From assembly GCA_900143615.1 (NCBI GenBank), contig FREU01000003.1, positions 422,237 through 486,236 of the forward strand: a stretch of DNA of 64,000 nt. The letters are read 5' to 3'. Numbering within the stretch: the first letter of the stretch is position 1; the number at the start of each line of letters is the position of its first letter. Source of the DNA: Rhodobacteraceae bacterium Alg231-30 (lineage in GTDB: Bacteria > Pseudomonadota > Alphaproteobacteria > Rhodobacterales > Rhodobacteraceae). The notes below the pieces were generated by a model that made no database searches, had not been told where the DNA came from, and saw only the letters and a list, made by a program, of their open reading frames with translations. Below are positions 1-9,496 of the stretch, piece by piece. The position numbers and the translations under genes were made by a program.

Positions 1-1096
1 GCGTTTGCGACACCAGATCATCCAGCAAATCATCCACTGCAATCCAAACCTGCTCAAGCACCAGCTGCCCCGCCTCAATTTTGGAGAGGTCTAAAACACT
101 GTCGATATTTTCCGACAATTGCGCGGCGGCTGCGCGCATATCGGTCAAATGACGCAGCATCTCTCCGCTCTGGCCGTTGCGCATCAACACTTCGGACAAG
201 CCGCTGATCGCATTCAACGGCGTGCGCAATTCATGGCTCATATTGGCCAAAAACACCGATTTGGCGCGTGACGCCTCAAGCGCCTCATTGCGCGCGTCTT
301 CTAATTCTCTGGTGCGGTCTTGCACCAATTCCTGAAGGTTATCGCGCCCGTCCTCAAGCTCGCTCACCGTTCTGCGAAACGCGCGAGCCAGTTTGGCGAT
401 CTCGTCACGTCGTTTAAGATCAAACAGACGTCGATCACGCCCGATGAGTTCAAAGTGATGCCCATCACGCACCCGCAGCGCGGCGTTTTGCAGTCGCGCA
501 ATGGGGCGGATCACCGTCACCTGCACCACCAGAAAAATCACGGCCGTCACAAACAACGCCTGTAAAATGCTGCTGCCAAAAACAATAAAGCTGCGCGCCA
601 CCATTGTATCGATCACTTGGTGATAGGAAAATGTCACCAGAAGTTGACCAATCTCGGCACCGTCGCGCGGATTAAGCAGCGGATAGCGATGCTCCTCGGC
701 CAACTGGGAATCGCTGCGCAGAACATGGGATAGCACCGGCAAAGCATCGACAAAGGGCAATTGCATTGCCAAACCGTCCAGCCCCGAACTTTTGCGCAAC
801 TCCTCTGAAAGCAGAGGATCATCGATATCAACGGCGACAATTGTCGGGTCTTCCAACAAGCCACTCAAAATCGCGCGCACAGCTTGCACGTCAACCTGCC
901 AATAGGCACCGGCCACTTGCGGCAACGTGGCATGGATCATGCGATCGGCACTCACCCGTGCAGTATCGGCGCGCTGAGCACTTTCAAACCACAGGCTGAC
1001 AAAGCCCAAAACAACGCCGGACAAGATACCCAGCAATCCCGCCGAGAGCGCAATTTTGCGCGTGATCCCCATGGACTTGAACCAACCAAATGTCAT
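1..1096 (-). CDS. Membrane-bound sensor histidine kinase, N-terminal part (cut by left edge)
   Basis: I translated the minus strand from an ATG at 1096; the frame stays open to the window edge (365 codons). It reads TM helix about 15-37, periplasmic region 38-168, TM helix about 169-191, a HAMP-like linker, a coiled coil around 245-280 and a HisKA H-box SHELRTPLNA with the phosphoacceptor at H288. The catalytic domain, and any receiver domain, lie off the window. The ATG overlaps the stop of the upstream solute-binding protein gene by 4 nt, so the two are translationally coupled. I infer that the binding protein supplies or presents the ligand. The family assignment is firm; the stimulus is unknown. 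Confidence 0.9.
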   Translation of the reverse strand, partial: MTFGWFKSMGITRKIALSAGLLGILSGVVLGFVSLWFESAQRADTARVSADRMIHATLPQVAGAYWQVDVQAVRAILSGLLEDPTIVAVDIDDPLLSEELRKSSGLDGLAMQLPFVDALPVLSHVLRSDSQLAEEHRYPLLNPRDGAEIGQLLVTFSYHQVIDTMVARSFIVFGSSILQALFVTAVIFLVVQVTVIRPIARLQNAALRVRDGHHFELIGRDRRLFDLKRRDEIAKLARAFRRTVSELEDGRDNLQELVQDRTRELEDARNEALEASRAKSVFLANMSHELRTPLNAISGLSEVLMRNGQSGEMLRHLTDMRAAAAQLSENIDSVLDLSKIEAGQLVLEQVWIAVDDLLDDLVSQT

Positions 1097-1842
1097 CTGG
1101 CGCGATACGATTGAATGATGTCTTGGACGCGCCCCGAAGCATGCATTTTGTTTAACGTCTTTTGCAGACGGGCCGCTTTCACATCACTCTCTGGTCCTTT
1201 ACGAAAGGCAATATAGCGCGACTGTTCGGTCAAAGCCGTTGGTAAGAAATTCAATTTATCATACGCTTTCAATTCATTGGAAGCATATTCTAATGTTGTT
1301 TCGCCGCCAATTATCACGTCAGCGCGCCCTAGCAACAGCTTGCGCAAATTAGCGAAATCATCCGCGGATTCTTCACGTTCAAACCCTTCGGCGAGGTCAA
1401 ATTCGTAGTCATAGGTAAAGCCTGCGACAACCCCCACAACCAGCCCATCCAAATCCGAGATCTGGCCGATGTCCTTTATTGCACTATCCGCACGGGTCAC
1501 AAAAACGGTCCGTGTAAGACGCAAGGGCCCGACCATGTTGAGGGTTTCATATCGCTCATCTGTTGGGGCAAGCTGAAACACCGCGTCCAGATTTCCAGCC
1601 TCAAAATCCAGCAAAGCCCGCTTCCACGGCAGCGGATAATGCTCCAGCTGCACGCCCATTTCTTTGGCAGCTTCCTCAAGGATTTGAACATCAATCCCCG
1701 CATAGACGCCATTGATCGAGTAATTATACGGAGCAAATCCCTCCATCGATCCGACTGTCCAGACCTCGCGTGTCTCCGCCGCCGCCATCATAGGCAGCGC
1801 AAGGCCCACAATAGCCCCTAGGAAAGCCCGAAACCGCGCCAT
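1093..1842 (-). CDS. Periplasmic solute-binding protein, family 3 (SBP_bac_3 type)
   Basis: A 249-aa protein with a signal peptide (about 1-22, ending AAA before ETR) and a compact family-3 binding-protein fold: an opening strand WTVGSMEGFAPYNY, then GIDVQILEEAAKEMG and later a GLVVGVVAGFTYDYEF hinge segment. Family 3 usually binds amino acids or small polar solutes for ABC importers. No permease or ATPase gene is adjacent. Instead its stop overlaps the start of the membrane sensor kinase by 4 nt. I infer a sensing rather than an import role, as in other binding-protein/kinase pairs. The ligand cannot be read from the sequence. Confidence 0.85.
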   Translation of the reverse strand: MARFRAFLGAIVGLALPMMAAAETREVWTVGSMEGFAPYNYSINGVYAGIDVQILEEAAKEMGVQLEHYPLPWKRALLDFEAGNLDAVFQLAPTDERYETLNMVGPLRLTRTVFVTRADSAIKDIGQISDLDGLVVGVVAGFTYDYEFDLAEGFEREESADDFANLRKLLLGRADVIIGGETTLEYASNELKAYDKLNFLPTALTEQSRYIAFRKGPESDVKAARLQKTLNKMHASGRVQDIIQSYRAR

Positions 1843-2066
1843 CTCAAATTATTCTCCGTAAATGGAATTTCCGCACTTCTAACTGAGAGACACCAACCAC
1901 CGCAACCAAGGCCCGCCGACAGAAAAGTTACGCTGATAGCGGAACTATTTGGACTCTCACACTCTCGCGATTTGGGGTGTTAGGGAGCGTTCATCAAGCA
2001 GGTCGCCGCAAAATATTGCGCCCTTACGCCTGCTCATACGTTTTCACTTACCCCGAAGGAGCAATC

Positions 2067-3032
2067 ATGCTGACCACCAAGACACTCACCGCAGGCCTTC
2101 TGGCCCTCACGATGGGCGCAGGCGCTGCAGCTGCCGACCAGAGCTTTATCACAATCGGGACAGGCGGCGTCACAGGCGTGTATTACCCGACTGGCGGCGC
2201 GATCTGCCGTCTGGTGAACAAAGACCGCGCCGACCACGGCATCCGCTGCTCAGTGGAATCCACCGGCGGCTCCGTTTACAACATTCGCACCATTCGTCAG
2301 GGCGAGTTGGACTTTGGAGTAGCGCAATCTGACGCGATGTATAACGCCGTGCACGGGCTTGCAGCCTTCGAAGCAGACGGCAAATACGAAGATCTGCGTT
2401 CGGTCATCTCGCTGCACGCCGAGCCAAACCACATCATGGTGGCAGCAGACAGCGGCATCAACTCGATTGCCGACATGAAAGGCAAGCGCGTCAATATCGG
2501 TGATCCCGGCTCTGGCACACGTGTACTTGCAGACGTAGCTCTGCAAGGCAACAACGTGTCCCACGACGATTTGGGCTTGGCGTCCGAGCTGAAGTCTTCC
2601 GAGCATTCCGCTGCGCTTTGTGACGGTAAAATCGACGCATTCTTCTGGGTCGCAGGCATGCCCAACGGGTCTTCAATGGAAGCCGCATCCACATGTGACG
2701 TGCGCCTGCTGGATCTAGCCTCTTCCAACATGGAAGAGATCCTCGCGGAAAACTCAGCCTACGCAGCAGCCACCATTCCTGGCGGCATGTACACTGGTAG
2801 CCCGGATGACGTCGTCACTTGGGGTCCAAAAGCAACCATCGTTGTAGACGCCTCTACACCGGATGACGTCGTTTATGCGCTGGTCAAAGGCATCTTTGAC
2901 AACTTCGAAGACTTCAAACGCCTGCACCCTGCGTTCACGCCTTTGAAAGAAGAAGAAATGATCAAAGACGCCCTGTCTGCACCTCTGCATGACGGTGCTG
3001 TCAAATACTACAAAGAGCGCGGCTGGATGTAA
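2067..3032 (+). CDS. TAXI-family TRAP transporter substrate-binding protein
   Basis: 321 aa from the ATG at 2067, which has a GAAGGAG ribosome site 7 nt upstream; the open frame also extends upstream to 1977 without such a site. Signal peptide about 1-23 (ending GAAAAADQ). The segment TIGTGGVTGVYYPTGGAICRLVNK is split here as TIGTGGVTGVYYP then TGGAICRLV and is the hallmark of TAXI (TRAP-associated extracytoplasmic immunogenic) binding proteins. It delivers its ligand to the fused permease encoded 93 nt downstream. TAXI ligands are poorly known (glutamate/glutamine in a few cases), so the substrate stays open. Confidence 0.93.
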   Translation: MLTTKTLTAGLLALTMGAGAAAADQSFITIGTGGVTGVYYPTGGAICRLVNKDRADHGIRCSVESTGGSVYNIRTIRQGELDFGVAQSDAMYNAVHGLAAFEADGKYEDLRSVISLHAEPNHIMVAADSGINSIADMKGKRVNIGDPGSGTRVLADVALQGNNVSHDDLGLASELKSSEHSAALCDGKIDAFFWVAGMPNGSSMEAASTCDVRLLDLASSNMEEILAENSAYAAATIPGGMYTGSPDDVVTWGPKATIVVDASTPDDVVYALVKGIFDNFEDFKRLHPAFTPLKEEEMIKDALSAPLHDGAVKYYKERGWM

Positions 3033-3058
3033 TCCACACCCTTTTCTAACTGACCTCT

Positions 3059-3088
3059 GCTGCTCCCGATTTTCATGTCGGGAGCAGC
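3059..3088 (+). terminator. Stem-loop between the TRAP binding protein and permease genes
   Basis: A perfect 11-bp inverted repeat, GCTGCTCCCGA and TCGGGAGCAGC, with an 8-nt loop, followed by a short TTTT 4 nt later. It lies 27 nt after the binding-protein stop and 37 nt before the permease start. Such intercistronic hairpins commonly stabilise the upstream message or partly terminate, giving more binding protein than permease. Either role fits here. Confidence 0.6.
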
Positions 3089-3125
3089 GCCGTTTTCTCC
3101 TTTATCCCCGAAGGTGCCGATAACC

Positions 3126-5738
3126 ATGACCACGTATGATAAGCACACACACCAAGATACCACCGAACCCAATCTCGACGATATCGTCGCAGACTCCGAT
3201 ACTGGTGGTCGCTCTCCCACAGGTGTGTTTTCCAGACTGGTCTTGTGGTACACGCCGCTCATCTGGTCGCTGTATCAGTTGTGGATCGCCTCACCGCTGC
3301 CGTTTGCATTGGGCATAGGTGTGTGGAACGACACCCAAACCCGTGCCATTCACCTCGGCTTTGCTGTGTTTCTGGCCTTTGTCGCCTTTCCGGCCTTCAA
3401 ATTCAGCCCCAAACACCACATTCCAGTCACCACATGGCTGACTGCGTTGGTCGGGGCCATCTGTGTATCCTACCTTGCGTGGGACTATTCCGGCATTGCG
3501 GCACGCACCGGCGCGCCCAACCAGACCGACGTCATCATGGGTGCCATCGGCATGGTGATGTTACTCGAAGCCGCCCGCCGCTCGCTAGGCTTCCCGCTGG
3601 TCGCTGTGGCGCTGATCTTTCTCACCTATGTCTTCTTTGGCTCATGGAGCGGCCTGCCTGACATGCTGCAATGGAAAGGTGCCTCGTTTAACAAGGCGAT
3701 GAGCCACCTGATGCTGACCACCGAAGGTGTGTTTGGTGTCGCCCTTGGCGTGTCCTCCAGCTTTGTGTTCCTCTTTGTGCTCTTTGGGGCGCTGCTCAAT
3801 CAGGCGGGCGCAGGCAACTACTTCCTGCAACTGGCCTTTGCCGCGCTTGGCCATTTGCGCGGTGGCCCCGCCAAAGCCGCTGTGATCGGCTCGGCCGCCA
3901 CAGGCATCATCTCGGGCAGCTCGATTGCCAACGTGGTCACCACGGGTACATTCACCATTCCGCTGATGAAAAAGGTCGGCTTCTCGCCCTCCAAAGCAGG
4001 CGCGATCGAAGTGTCGTCCTCGATCAACGGTGTGCTGACCCCGCCCGTCATGGGCGCTGTCGCCTTCCTGATGACCGAATATGTCGGCATTTCATACGTC
4101 GAGGTTGTCAAAACCGCGATCATTCCAGCGGCGATTTCTTATGTCGCGCTGATCTATATCGTGCATCTGGAAGCCCTCAAAATGGGCATGACGGGCACGT
4201 CCAAAATGCACCCGGTCAAATTCATGCTGGGCGCAATCTTTACCGTCGCCATTTCCATTATCATCGCAGGTCTCACCCTCTGGGGTGCCGGACAAGTGGT
4301 TCAGCTGTTTGATATGGTCATGGGCCCGATGTCGACCGCCGCCTTGGTGGTTCTGATGATGGGGCTTTATGTGGCTGCGGTGCGTTATGCCTCCCGGTTC
4401 ACCGATCTTGAGCAAAACATCGACAGCCTTGAAAACCTGCCCCCAGCCCGCACCATCCTGAAGACCGGTTTGCACTATTTGCTGCCGATCCTTCTGTTGA
4501 TGTATCTCTTGATGATCGAGCGTAAGTCGCCGGGTCTCTCGGCCTTCTGGTCGTCGATGTTCATGCTGGTGATCCTGTTCACTCAAGACGCCCTCAAAGC
4601 CTTCTTCCGCAACCAAGGCGAAATCGCTGAGCAAATCCGTGGCGGCATCTCCAAAACCGCCGAAGGTCTGGTGATTGGTGCGCGCAACATGATCGGCTTA
4701 GCCTCGGCCATGGGGGTTGCCGGCATCATCGTGGGCGCGGTCACCATGACCGGCGTCGGTCAGGTGATGGCGGAATTTGTTGAATTCCTTTCCGGCGGCA
4801 ACGTGCTGGCGATGCTATTCTTCGTCGCCCTGATCTCCATCGTGCTCGGCATGGGGCTTCCGACCACTGCCAACTATATCGTGGTGTCCTCGCTAATGGC
4901 GGGTGTGGTTGTTGAACTTGGCGCTCAAAACGGCCTGATCGTACCGCTGGTGGCTGTGCACATGTTTGTCTTCTACTTCGGCATCATGGCAGACGTCACA
5001 CCGCCTGTGGGCCTCGCCAGCTTTGCCGCTGCCGCAATCTCCAAAGGGGATCCGCTCAAAACCGGTGTGCAGGCCTTCTTCTACTCGATCCGCACCGCAC
5101 TTCTGCCGTTCCTGTTCATCTTCAACACCGATCTGCTGCTGATAAACGTCGGTCCGGTTCAGGCGGTCTTTGTCTTCATCATCGCCCTCATCGCCATGTT
5201 GATGTTCGCGGCCGGCACCATGAACTACTTCATCGTCAAATCGAAACTCTGGGAAAGCTTGGCGCTGATCTTTGCCGCCTTTATCCTGTTCCAACCACAG
5301 TTCTTCCTCAACAAGGTCATCCCCGAGTTTGACACCCGCCCCGCCGCCGACGTCTATACCGTCGCGGGCGAGCTTTCCGACGGCAACAGCCTGCGGGTCC
5401 GCCTGACCGGCTGGAGCATCGAAGGCAATGAAATCGATGCCCGCTATCTGCTCCCCCTTGGCCCAACTGGCACTGACGGCGCGGATCGCCTGAGCCAAAA
5501 CGCAGGCATCGAGTTCCGCGAAGAAGACGGTCAGTACTTTGTTGATTTCCTCACCTTTGCAGGCCCCGCAGACCAGCTGATGATCGGCTACGACATGGAG
5601 CTGGTTGAAATCGAAGTCACCAACGAACGCCCACCAAAAGAGCTGTTCTATCTGCCTGCCTTCCTGATCCTTGGTGCCATCTTCATGATCCAGCGCCGCC
5701 GCAAAGAGAAAACCGATTTGAAAGGAGCCTCAGCATGA
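3126..5738 (+). CDS. TRAP transporter permease, fused 4TM-12TM subunits
   Basis: 870 aa from the ATG at 3126 (GAAGG 10 nt upstream); the frame is open from 3075 but the earlier codons read through the intergenic hairpin. The protein is a fused DctQ/DctM-type permease. The central part carries typical DctM segments (AAVIGSAATGIISGSSIANVV is here interrupted as VIGSAATGIISG then SSIANVVTTG; also VLGMGLPTTANYIV and ADVTPPVGLASFAAAAISKGDP). A soluble stretch near residues 730-835, before a last TM and a RRRRKEK tail, fits the DUF3394 domain of this family. It is coupled to the TAXI protein upstream and overlaps the stress protein gene by 4 nt. Confidence 0.95.
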   Translation: MTTYDKHTHQDTTEPNLDDIVADSDTGGRSPTGVFSRLVLWYTPLIWSLYQLWIASPLPFALGIGVWNDTQTRAIHLGFAVFLAFVAFPAFKFSPKHHIPVTTWLTALVGAICVSYLAWDYSGIAARTGAPNQTDVIMGAIGMVMLLEAARRSLGFPLVAVALIFLTYVFFGSWSGLPDMLQWKGASFNKAMSHLMLTTEGVFGVALGVSSSFVFLFVLFGALLNQAGAGNYFLQLAFAALGHLRGGPAKAAVIGSAATGIISGSSIANVVTTGTFTIPLMKKVGFSPSKAGAIEVSSSINGVLTPPVMGAVAFLMTEYVGISYVEVVKTAIIPAAISYVALIYIVHLEALKMGMTGTSKMHPVKFMLGAIFTVAISIIIAGLTLWGAGQVVQLFDMVMGPMSTAALVVLMMGLYVAAVRYASRFTDLEQNIDSLENLPPARTILKTGLHYLLPILLLMYLLMIERKSPGLSAFWSSMFMLVILFTQDALKAFFRNQGEIAEQIRGGISKTAEGLVIGARNMIGLASAMGVAGIIVGAVTMTGVGQVMAEFVEFLSGGNVLAMLFFVALISIVLGMGLPTTANYIVVSSLMAGVVVELGAQNGLIVPLVAVHMFVFYFGIMADVTPPVGLASFAAAAISKGDPLKTGVQAFFYSIRTALLPFLFIFNTDLLLINVGPVQAVFVFIIALIAMLMFAAGTMNYFIVKSKLWESLALIFAAFILFQPQFFLNKVIPEFDTRPAADVYTVAGELSDGNSLRVRLTGWSIEGNEIDARYLLPLGPTGTDGADRLSQNAGIEFREEDGQYFVDFLTFAGPADQLMIGYDMELVEIEVTNERPPKELFYLPAFLILGAIFMIQRRRKEKTDLKGASA

Positions 5739-6163
5739 CCGGCCCCGTCCTCGCCTCCATTGACCTATCCCACCCCATCGACGCCGAACGCGTGTTGCGC
5801 AAAGCAGACCAATTGGCCCAGTTGGAGGGAAAACTTCTGGCGGTGGTGACTGTGATGCCAGACCTGCGCAACGGGTTTGTGAGCACGTTCTTTTCCGAAG
5901 ATCACGGCGATGCCATCCTCAAGGAAGGCCAAAAGGCGCTGCACGCCTTTATCGCCAAAATCCTTGGCCATGATGATGACATCAAACACGTGATCCGCAT
6001 GGGAAATATCTATGAAGAGGTCTTGGCCACCGCGCAAAAACTCTCGCCCAGCCTGATTGTGATGGGCGCGCATAAACCGGGTCTGCCAGAGTTCCTGATG
6101 GGGCCGAACGCTGCACGGATTGCGCGCCATGCGACCTGTTCAGTCTATATTATGCGCGACTGA
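5735..6163 (+). CDS. Universal stress protein (UspA domain), TRAP-associated
   Basis: A 142-aa single UspA domain. The nucleotide-binding motif of the family, G-x2-G-x9-G-(S/T/N), is visible as GAHKPGLPEFLMGPN near residues 111-125. The ATG overlaps the permease stop (ATGA), so it is the third cistron of the TRAP operon. By analogy with TeaD of the Halomonas TeaABC transporter, which is a known TRAP-associated USP, it may tune transport activity through ATP binding. That role is inference; the domain call is firm. Confidence 0.9.
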   Translation: MTGPVLASIDLSHPIDAERVLRKADQLAQLEGKLLAVVTVMPDLRNGFVSTFFSEDHGDAILKEGQKALHAFIAKILGHDDDIKHVIRMGNIYEEVLATAQKLSPSLIVMGAHKPGLPEFLMGPNAARIARHATCSVYIMRD

Positions 6164-6501
6164 CACGCTGCAGTCAGAGACCGATCGATGCGCAAGCGCT
6201 GGGCACACATCCCGCGTTGCTCCAAATGCAGAACGGTCTGCTCAATGCCAATCTTTGCGCCGCGGTCAGTCTTGAAGACCCCGCGGTGCGCCTTGACAGG
6301 TTTGACACAAAACAAAGACGCCACGAGGCATATCTACACACGGCGTTTTCACCACACAGCAGCCTCCCACAATAAACGACGCAAATCACAGAACCGTCAG
6401 GCAACGGCATGGTTTCACCCAAAAATCACCCTTATTGCGGCATGCTCACGCCAAGTGAGGCTGTAATGCTTCTCCTCAAATCCCCGAGCAGGAGCAGTCC
6501 A
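6164..6501 (+). other. Intergenic stretch without a convincing gene
   Basis: Between the stress protein gene and the small ORF at 6502 I found no frame with recognisable protein character. Two short open frames here, one on each strand, are rich in Arg, Cys and Ser in the manner of shadow frames and lack a ribosome site. It may hold the promoter for the genes to the right. Confidence 0.5.
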
Positions 6502-6630
6502 ATGCCATATATTTCAAAACCACAACCACCCCAATCGCCCACACCCAGTGCGGCAGGGCGACCCGCCCCCAAACCGGACACCGTTCAAGAGCCCAAGAAG
6601 CCGATTTTTTCAGACTGGGCGATGATCTAG
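6502..6630 (+). CDS. Small proline-rich hypothetical protein (42 aa)
   Basis: The ATG at 6502 has an AGGAG ribosome site 7 nt upstream. The product starts MPYISKPQPPQ, is rich in Pro, Lys and Ala in the middle and ends IFSDWAMI. There is no signal peptide or TM segment. The good ribosome site and the non-random composition suggest a real small protein, but I do not recognise it. Confidence 0.4.
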   Translation: MPYISKPQPPQSPTPSAAGRPAPKPDTVQEPKKPIFSDWAMI

Positions 6631-6673
6631 ACACGCTCTTGCAAAATCACGCACGCCCAGCTTAGCTTGCCTG

Positions 6674-7012
6674 ATGTCTACGCCTATTTCATCGATCCGC
6701 AATCTTGGCCCCGCCTATGAAACCGCCTGCGCACGTGCCGGAATTACAACGGCCGAAGAACTGCGCGAATTGGGCGCGGATGAAACCTATTCCCGTTTGC
6801 TCAAGACCGGAACAAAACCACATTTCATTGGCTACTATGTCTTGGTGATGGGTCTACAAGGCCGCCCTTGGAACGACTGCAAGGGAAAAGAGAAAGTCGC
6901 ATTGCGAGCACGGTTTGACGCGCTAAAAGCAAGCTCGCATGACAAAGGCCGCTCCGATCTCGAAGCGGCCCTCAATCAAATCGGTGTCATCGAAAAACAC
7001 CGCAAGCTTTAG
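6674..7012 (+). CDS. TfoX C-terminal domain protein
   Basis: A 112-aa protein made of the helix-hairpin-helix-like TfoX_C domain: ISSIRNLGPAYETACARAGI then TTAEELRELGADETYSRLL and IGYYVLVMGLQGRPWND. In Haemophilus and Vibrio, full-length TfoX/Sxy is a competence regulator with an extra N-terminal domain. That domain is missing here, as in most alphaproteobacterial stand-alone versions, whose role is unknown. It is monocistronic and convergent with ndk. Confidence 0.8.
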   Translation: MSTPISSIRNLGPAYETACARAGITTAEELRELGADETYSRLLKTGTKPHFIGYYVLVMGLQGRPWNDCKGKEKVALRARFDALKASSHDKGRSDLEAALNQIGVIEKHRKL

Positions 7013-7039
7013 TCGGACCAGATGTGATCCGAAACAGGC

Positions 7040-7462
7040 TTAGCCAACCAGCTCAAGACCCGAGAAGAAATACGCGATTTCTACTGCAGCAGTCTCAGGC
7101 GCGTCAGAACCGTGTACAGAGTTCTCGCCAACTGATTCAGCGAACTCAGCGCGGATTGTGCCAGCGGCGGCGTCTGCTGGGTTGGTTGCGCCCATAACTT
7201 CGCGGTTTTTCGCGATCGCGCCTTCACCTTCCAGAACCTGTGCAACGATTGGCGCGGACGCCATGAATTCGCACAGCTCGTCGTAGAAAGGACGCTCAGC
7301 GTGCACAGCGTAGAAAACGCCAGCTTGTGCTTTAGTCAGGTGAATACGCTTTTGCGCAACGATGCGCAGACCAGCTTCTTCAAACTTGGCGTTGATCGCG
7401 CCAGTCAGGTTGCGTTTGGTGGCATCGGGTTTGATGATCGAAAAGGTGCGTTCCAGCGCCAT
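7040..7462 (-). CDS. ndk: Nucleoside diphosphate kinase
   Basis: A 140-aa protein of the usual length. It starts [15 protein letters not shown] and contains the active-site motif NSVHGSD with the phospho-histidine at H117. It transfers the gamma-phosphate of ATP to NDPs through the phospho-histidine and balances (d)NTP pools in the cytosol. A clear AGGAG ribosome site lies 8 nt before the ATG. The leader just upstream holds a terminator-like hairpin (7478-7500). Confidence 0.98.
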   Translation of the reverse strand: MALERTFSIIKPDATKRNLTGAINAKFEEAGLRIVAQKRIHLTKAQAGVFYAVHAERPFYDELCEFMASAPIVAQVLEGEGAIAKNREVMGATNPADAAAGTIRAEFAESVGENSVHGSDAPETAAVEIAYFFSGLELVG

Positions 7463-7477
7463 GGGAGTTCTCCTGAT

Positions 7478-7500
7478 AAAAAGGGCCAGGCACCCTGCCC
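7478..7500 (-). promoter_or_regulatory. Terminator-like hairpin in the ndk leader
   Basis: Read on the minus strand, GGGCAGG-GTG-CCTGGCCC (one bulged base) is followed directly by TTTTT and then, 3 nt later, the ndk ribosome site. No gene on this strand ends just upstream, so it may be an attenuator or a 5' stabilising structure in the ndk leader. Seen directly; the function is inferred. Confidence 0.4.
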
Positions 7501-7593
7501 GTCCCGTATTCGAATTGGCGCCCCGATACCACGCAGACCCGCAGTTGAAAAGCGGTGATTGACGCCACCGCGATGTTCCTTCACATGGGGGCC

Positions 7594-9459
7594 ATGCTTA
7601 AGATTTCAGACATTTCCTATTCCGTCGAAGGCCGCCCTCTGTTTGAAGGCGCCAGCGCGACCATTCCTCCGGGACATAAAGTTGGCCTCATTGGGCGCAA
7701 TGGCGCGGGGAAAACCACGCTGTTCCGCCTCATCCGTGGCGAGCTTGCGCTAGAAGGCGGGTCTATCTCGCTGCCCAAACGCGCGCGCATTGGCGGCATT
7801 GCACAGGAAGTGCCTTCAAATGAGGTCTCGCTGATCAACACCGTGCTGGCGGCGGACACCGAACGCGCCGAACTTCTGGCCGAATCCGAAACCGCCACCG
7901 ACAGCCACCGGATTGCCGAAATCCAGACCCGCCTTGCTGACATCGACGCATGGAGTGCCGAGGCACGCGCGGCCTCGATCCTCAAAGGTCTGGGCTTTGA
8001 TCATGCCGAGCAGCAAAAGCCCTGTTCGGACTTCTCAGGTGGTTGGCGAATGCGTGTGGCTCTGGCGGCGGTGCTGTTTTCACAGCCCGACTATCTGCTA
8101 TTGGACGAACCGACCAACTACCTCGATCTGGAAGGTGCGCTCTGGCTGGAAAACTATCTGGTCAAATACCCTCACACCGTGCTGATCATCTCCCACGACC
8201 GCGAGCTTCTGAACCGCTCGGTGGGCAGTATCCTGCATCTGGATGAGCGCAAGCTGACTTATTACACCGGCACCTATGACCAGTTCGCCGCCCAACGCGC
8301 CGCACAGCGCGCAGTTCAGGCCGCCGCCGCCAAAAAGCAGGCCGCGCACCGCGAACACCTGCAGGCCTTTGTCGATCGCTTCAAGGCCAAAGCCAGTAAG
8401 GCCAAACAAGCGCAAAGCCGCGTGAAGATGCTTGAGAAAATGACGCCTATTACCGCGCCCGAAGACGCCGCACGCGTGGTGTTCTCTTTCCCGAGCCCCG
8501 AAGAGCTGTCACCGCCGATCATTGCCATGGAAGGCGTGTCCACGGGGTATGACGAAAAAGTTGTGCTCTCCAAGCTTGATTTGCGCATCGATCAAGACGA
8601 TCGCATCGCATTGTTGGGCAAAAACGGTCAGGGTAAATCCACACTCGCCAAACTGCTCTCCAGCCGACTTGCGCCGATGGGCGGCAAATTCACCACCTCC
8701 TCCAAACTGCGCATCGGCTTCTTTGCCCAGCATCAGGTGGATGAGCTTTACGTTGATGAAACCCCGATCCAGCACTTGATGCGCGAACGTCCGGCCGAAG
8801 GCCAGGCCCGCCTGCGCGCCCGCCTCGCTGGTTTTGGCCTTGGCGCCGCCCAAGCGGAAACTGCCGTGGGCCGTTTGTCTGGGGGACAAAAAGCCCGCCT
8901 CTCGCTGCTGCTCGCCACACTAGATGCGCCGCATCTGTTGATCTTGGACGAACCGACCAACCACCTCGATATCGAAAGCCGCGAAGCGCTGGTTGAGGCG
9001 CTCACCGCTTATAGTGGGGCAGTCATTCTGGTCAGCCACGACATGCACCTTCTCACGCTGGTCGCCGACCGGCTGTGGCTGGTCAAAGATGGCACGGTGA
9101 AGCCTTATGAGGAAGATCTGCAAGCTTATCGCAAGCTGCTTCTCAGCTCTGACAAGCCAGCTGCCAAGATCAAGGAAAAGGCCAAGAAAGATAAGCCAAA
9201 ACCCGCTGCCAAGAAATTAACGCGCGATGACATCCTTGCATTGCGCTCAGAAGCGCGTAAATGCGAGCAACTGGTGGAAAAGCTTGATGGCATGAACACC
9301 AAACTCTCTGACAAAATGGCCGATCCCGCCTTTTACGACGAGCCCGCTCATGAAATCGCCAAGTGGCAGCGCAAGCACACTGAACTTAGCGATGCGATGA
9401 AGCGTGCTGAACAGATGTGGATGGCCGCGTTGGAAAAACTTGAAAAAGCAACGGGCTGA
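7594..9459 (+). CDS. ABC-F family ATPase (Uup/YheS-like)
   Basis: 621 aa from the ATG at 7594 ([11 protein letters not shown], the usual family start); in-frame ATGs at 7573 and 7585 are alternatives. Two ATPase domains and no TM segments: Walker [10 protein letters not shown] about 34-42 and GKNGQGKST about 342-350, signatures SGGWR about 148 and SGGQK about 429, and [11 protein letters not shown] and [11 protein letters not shown]alker B motifs. A Lys-rich linker and a C-terminal coiled coil follow from about 530. ABC-F proteins act on the ribosome, in translation or antibiotic protection, rather than in transport. The exact subfamily is not certain. Confidence 0.92.
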   Translation: MLKISDISYSVEGRPLFEGASATIPPGHKVGLIGRNGAGKTTLFRLIRGELALEGGSISLPKRARIGGIAQEVPSNEVSLINTVLAADTERAELLAESETATDSHRIAEIQTRLADIDAWSAEARAASILKGLGFDHAEQQKPCSDFSGGWRMRVALAAVLFSQPDYLLLDEPTNYLDLEGALWLENYLVKYPHTVLIISHDRELLNRSVGSILHLDERKLTYYTGTYDQFAAQRAAQRAVQAAAAKKQAAHREHLQAFVDRFKAKASKAKQAQSRVKMLEKMTPITAPEDAARVVFSFPSPEELSPPIIAMEGVSTGYDEKVVLSKLDLRIDQDDRIALLGKNGQGKSTLAKLLSSRLAPMGGKFTTSSKLRIGFFAQHQVDELYVDETPIQHLMRERPAEGQARLRARLAGFGLGAAQAETAVGRLSGGQKARLSLLLATLDAPHLLILDEPTNHLDIESREALVEALTAYSGAVILVSHDMHLLTLVADRLWLVKDGTVKPYEEDLQAYRKLLLSSDKPAAKIKEKAKKDKPKPAAKKLTRDDILALRSEARKCEQLVEKLDGMNTKLSDKMADPAFYDEPAHEIAKWQRKHTELSDAMKRAEQMWMAALEKLEKATG

Positions 9460-9496
9460 CTGTTAGCGTCAGTCCATAACCGAATTCGGAGTTCTT

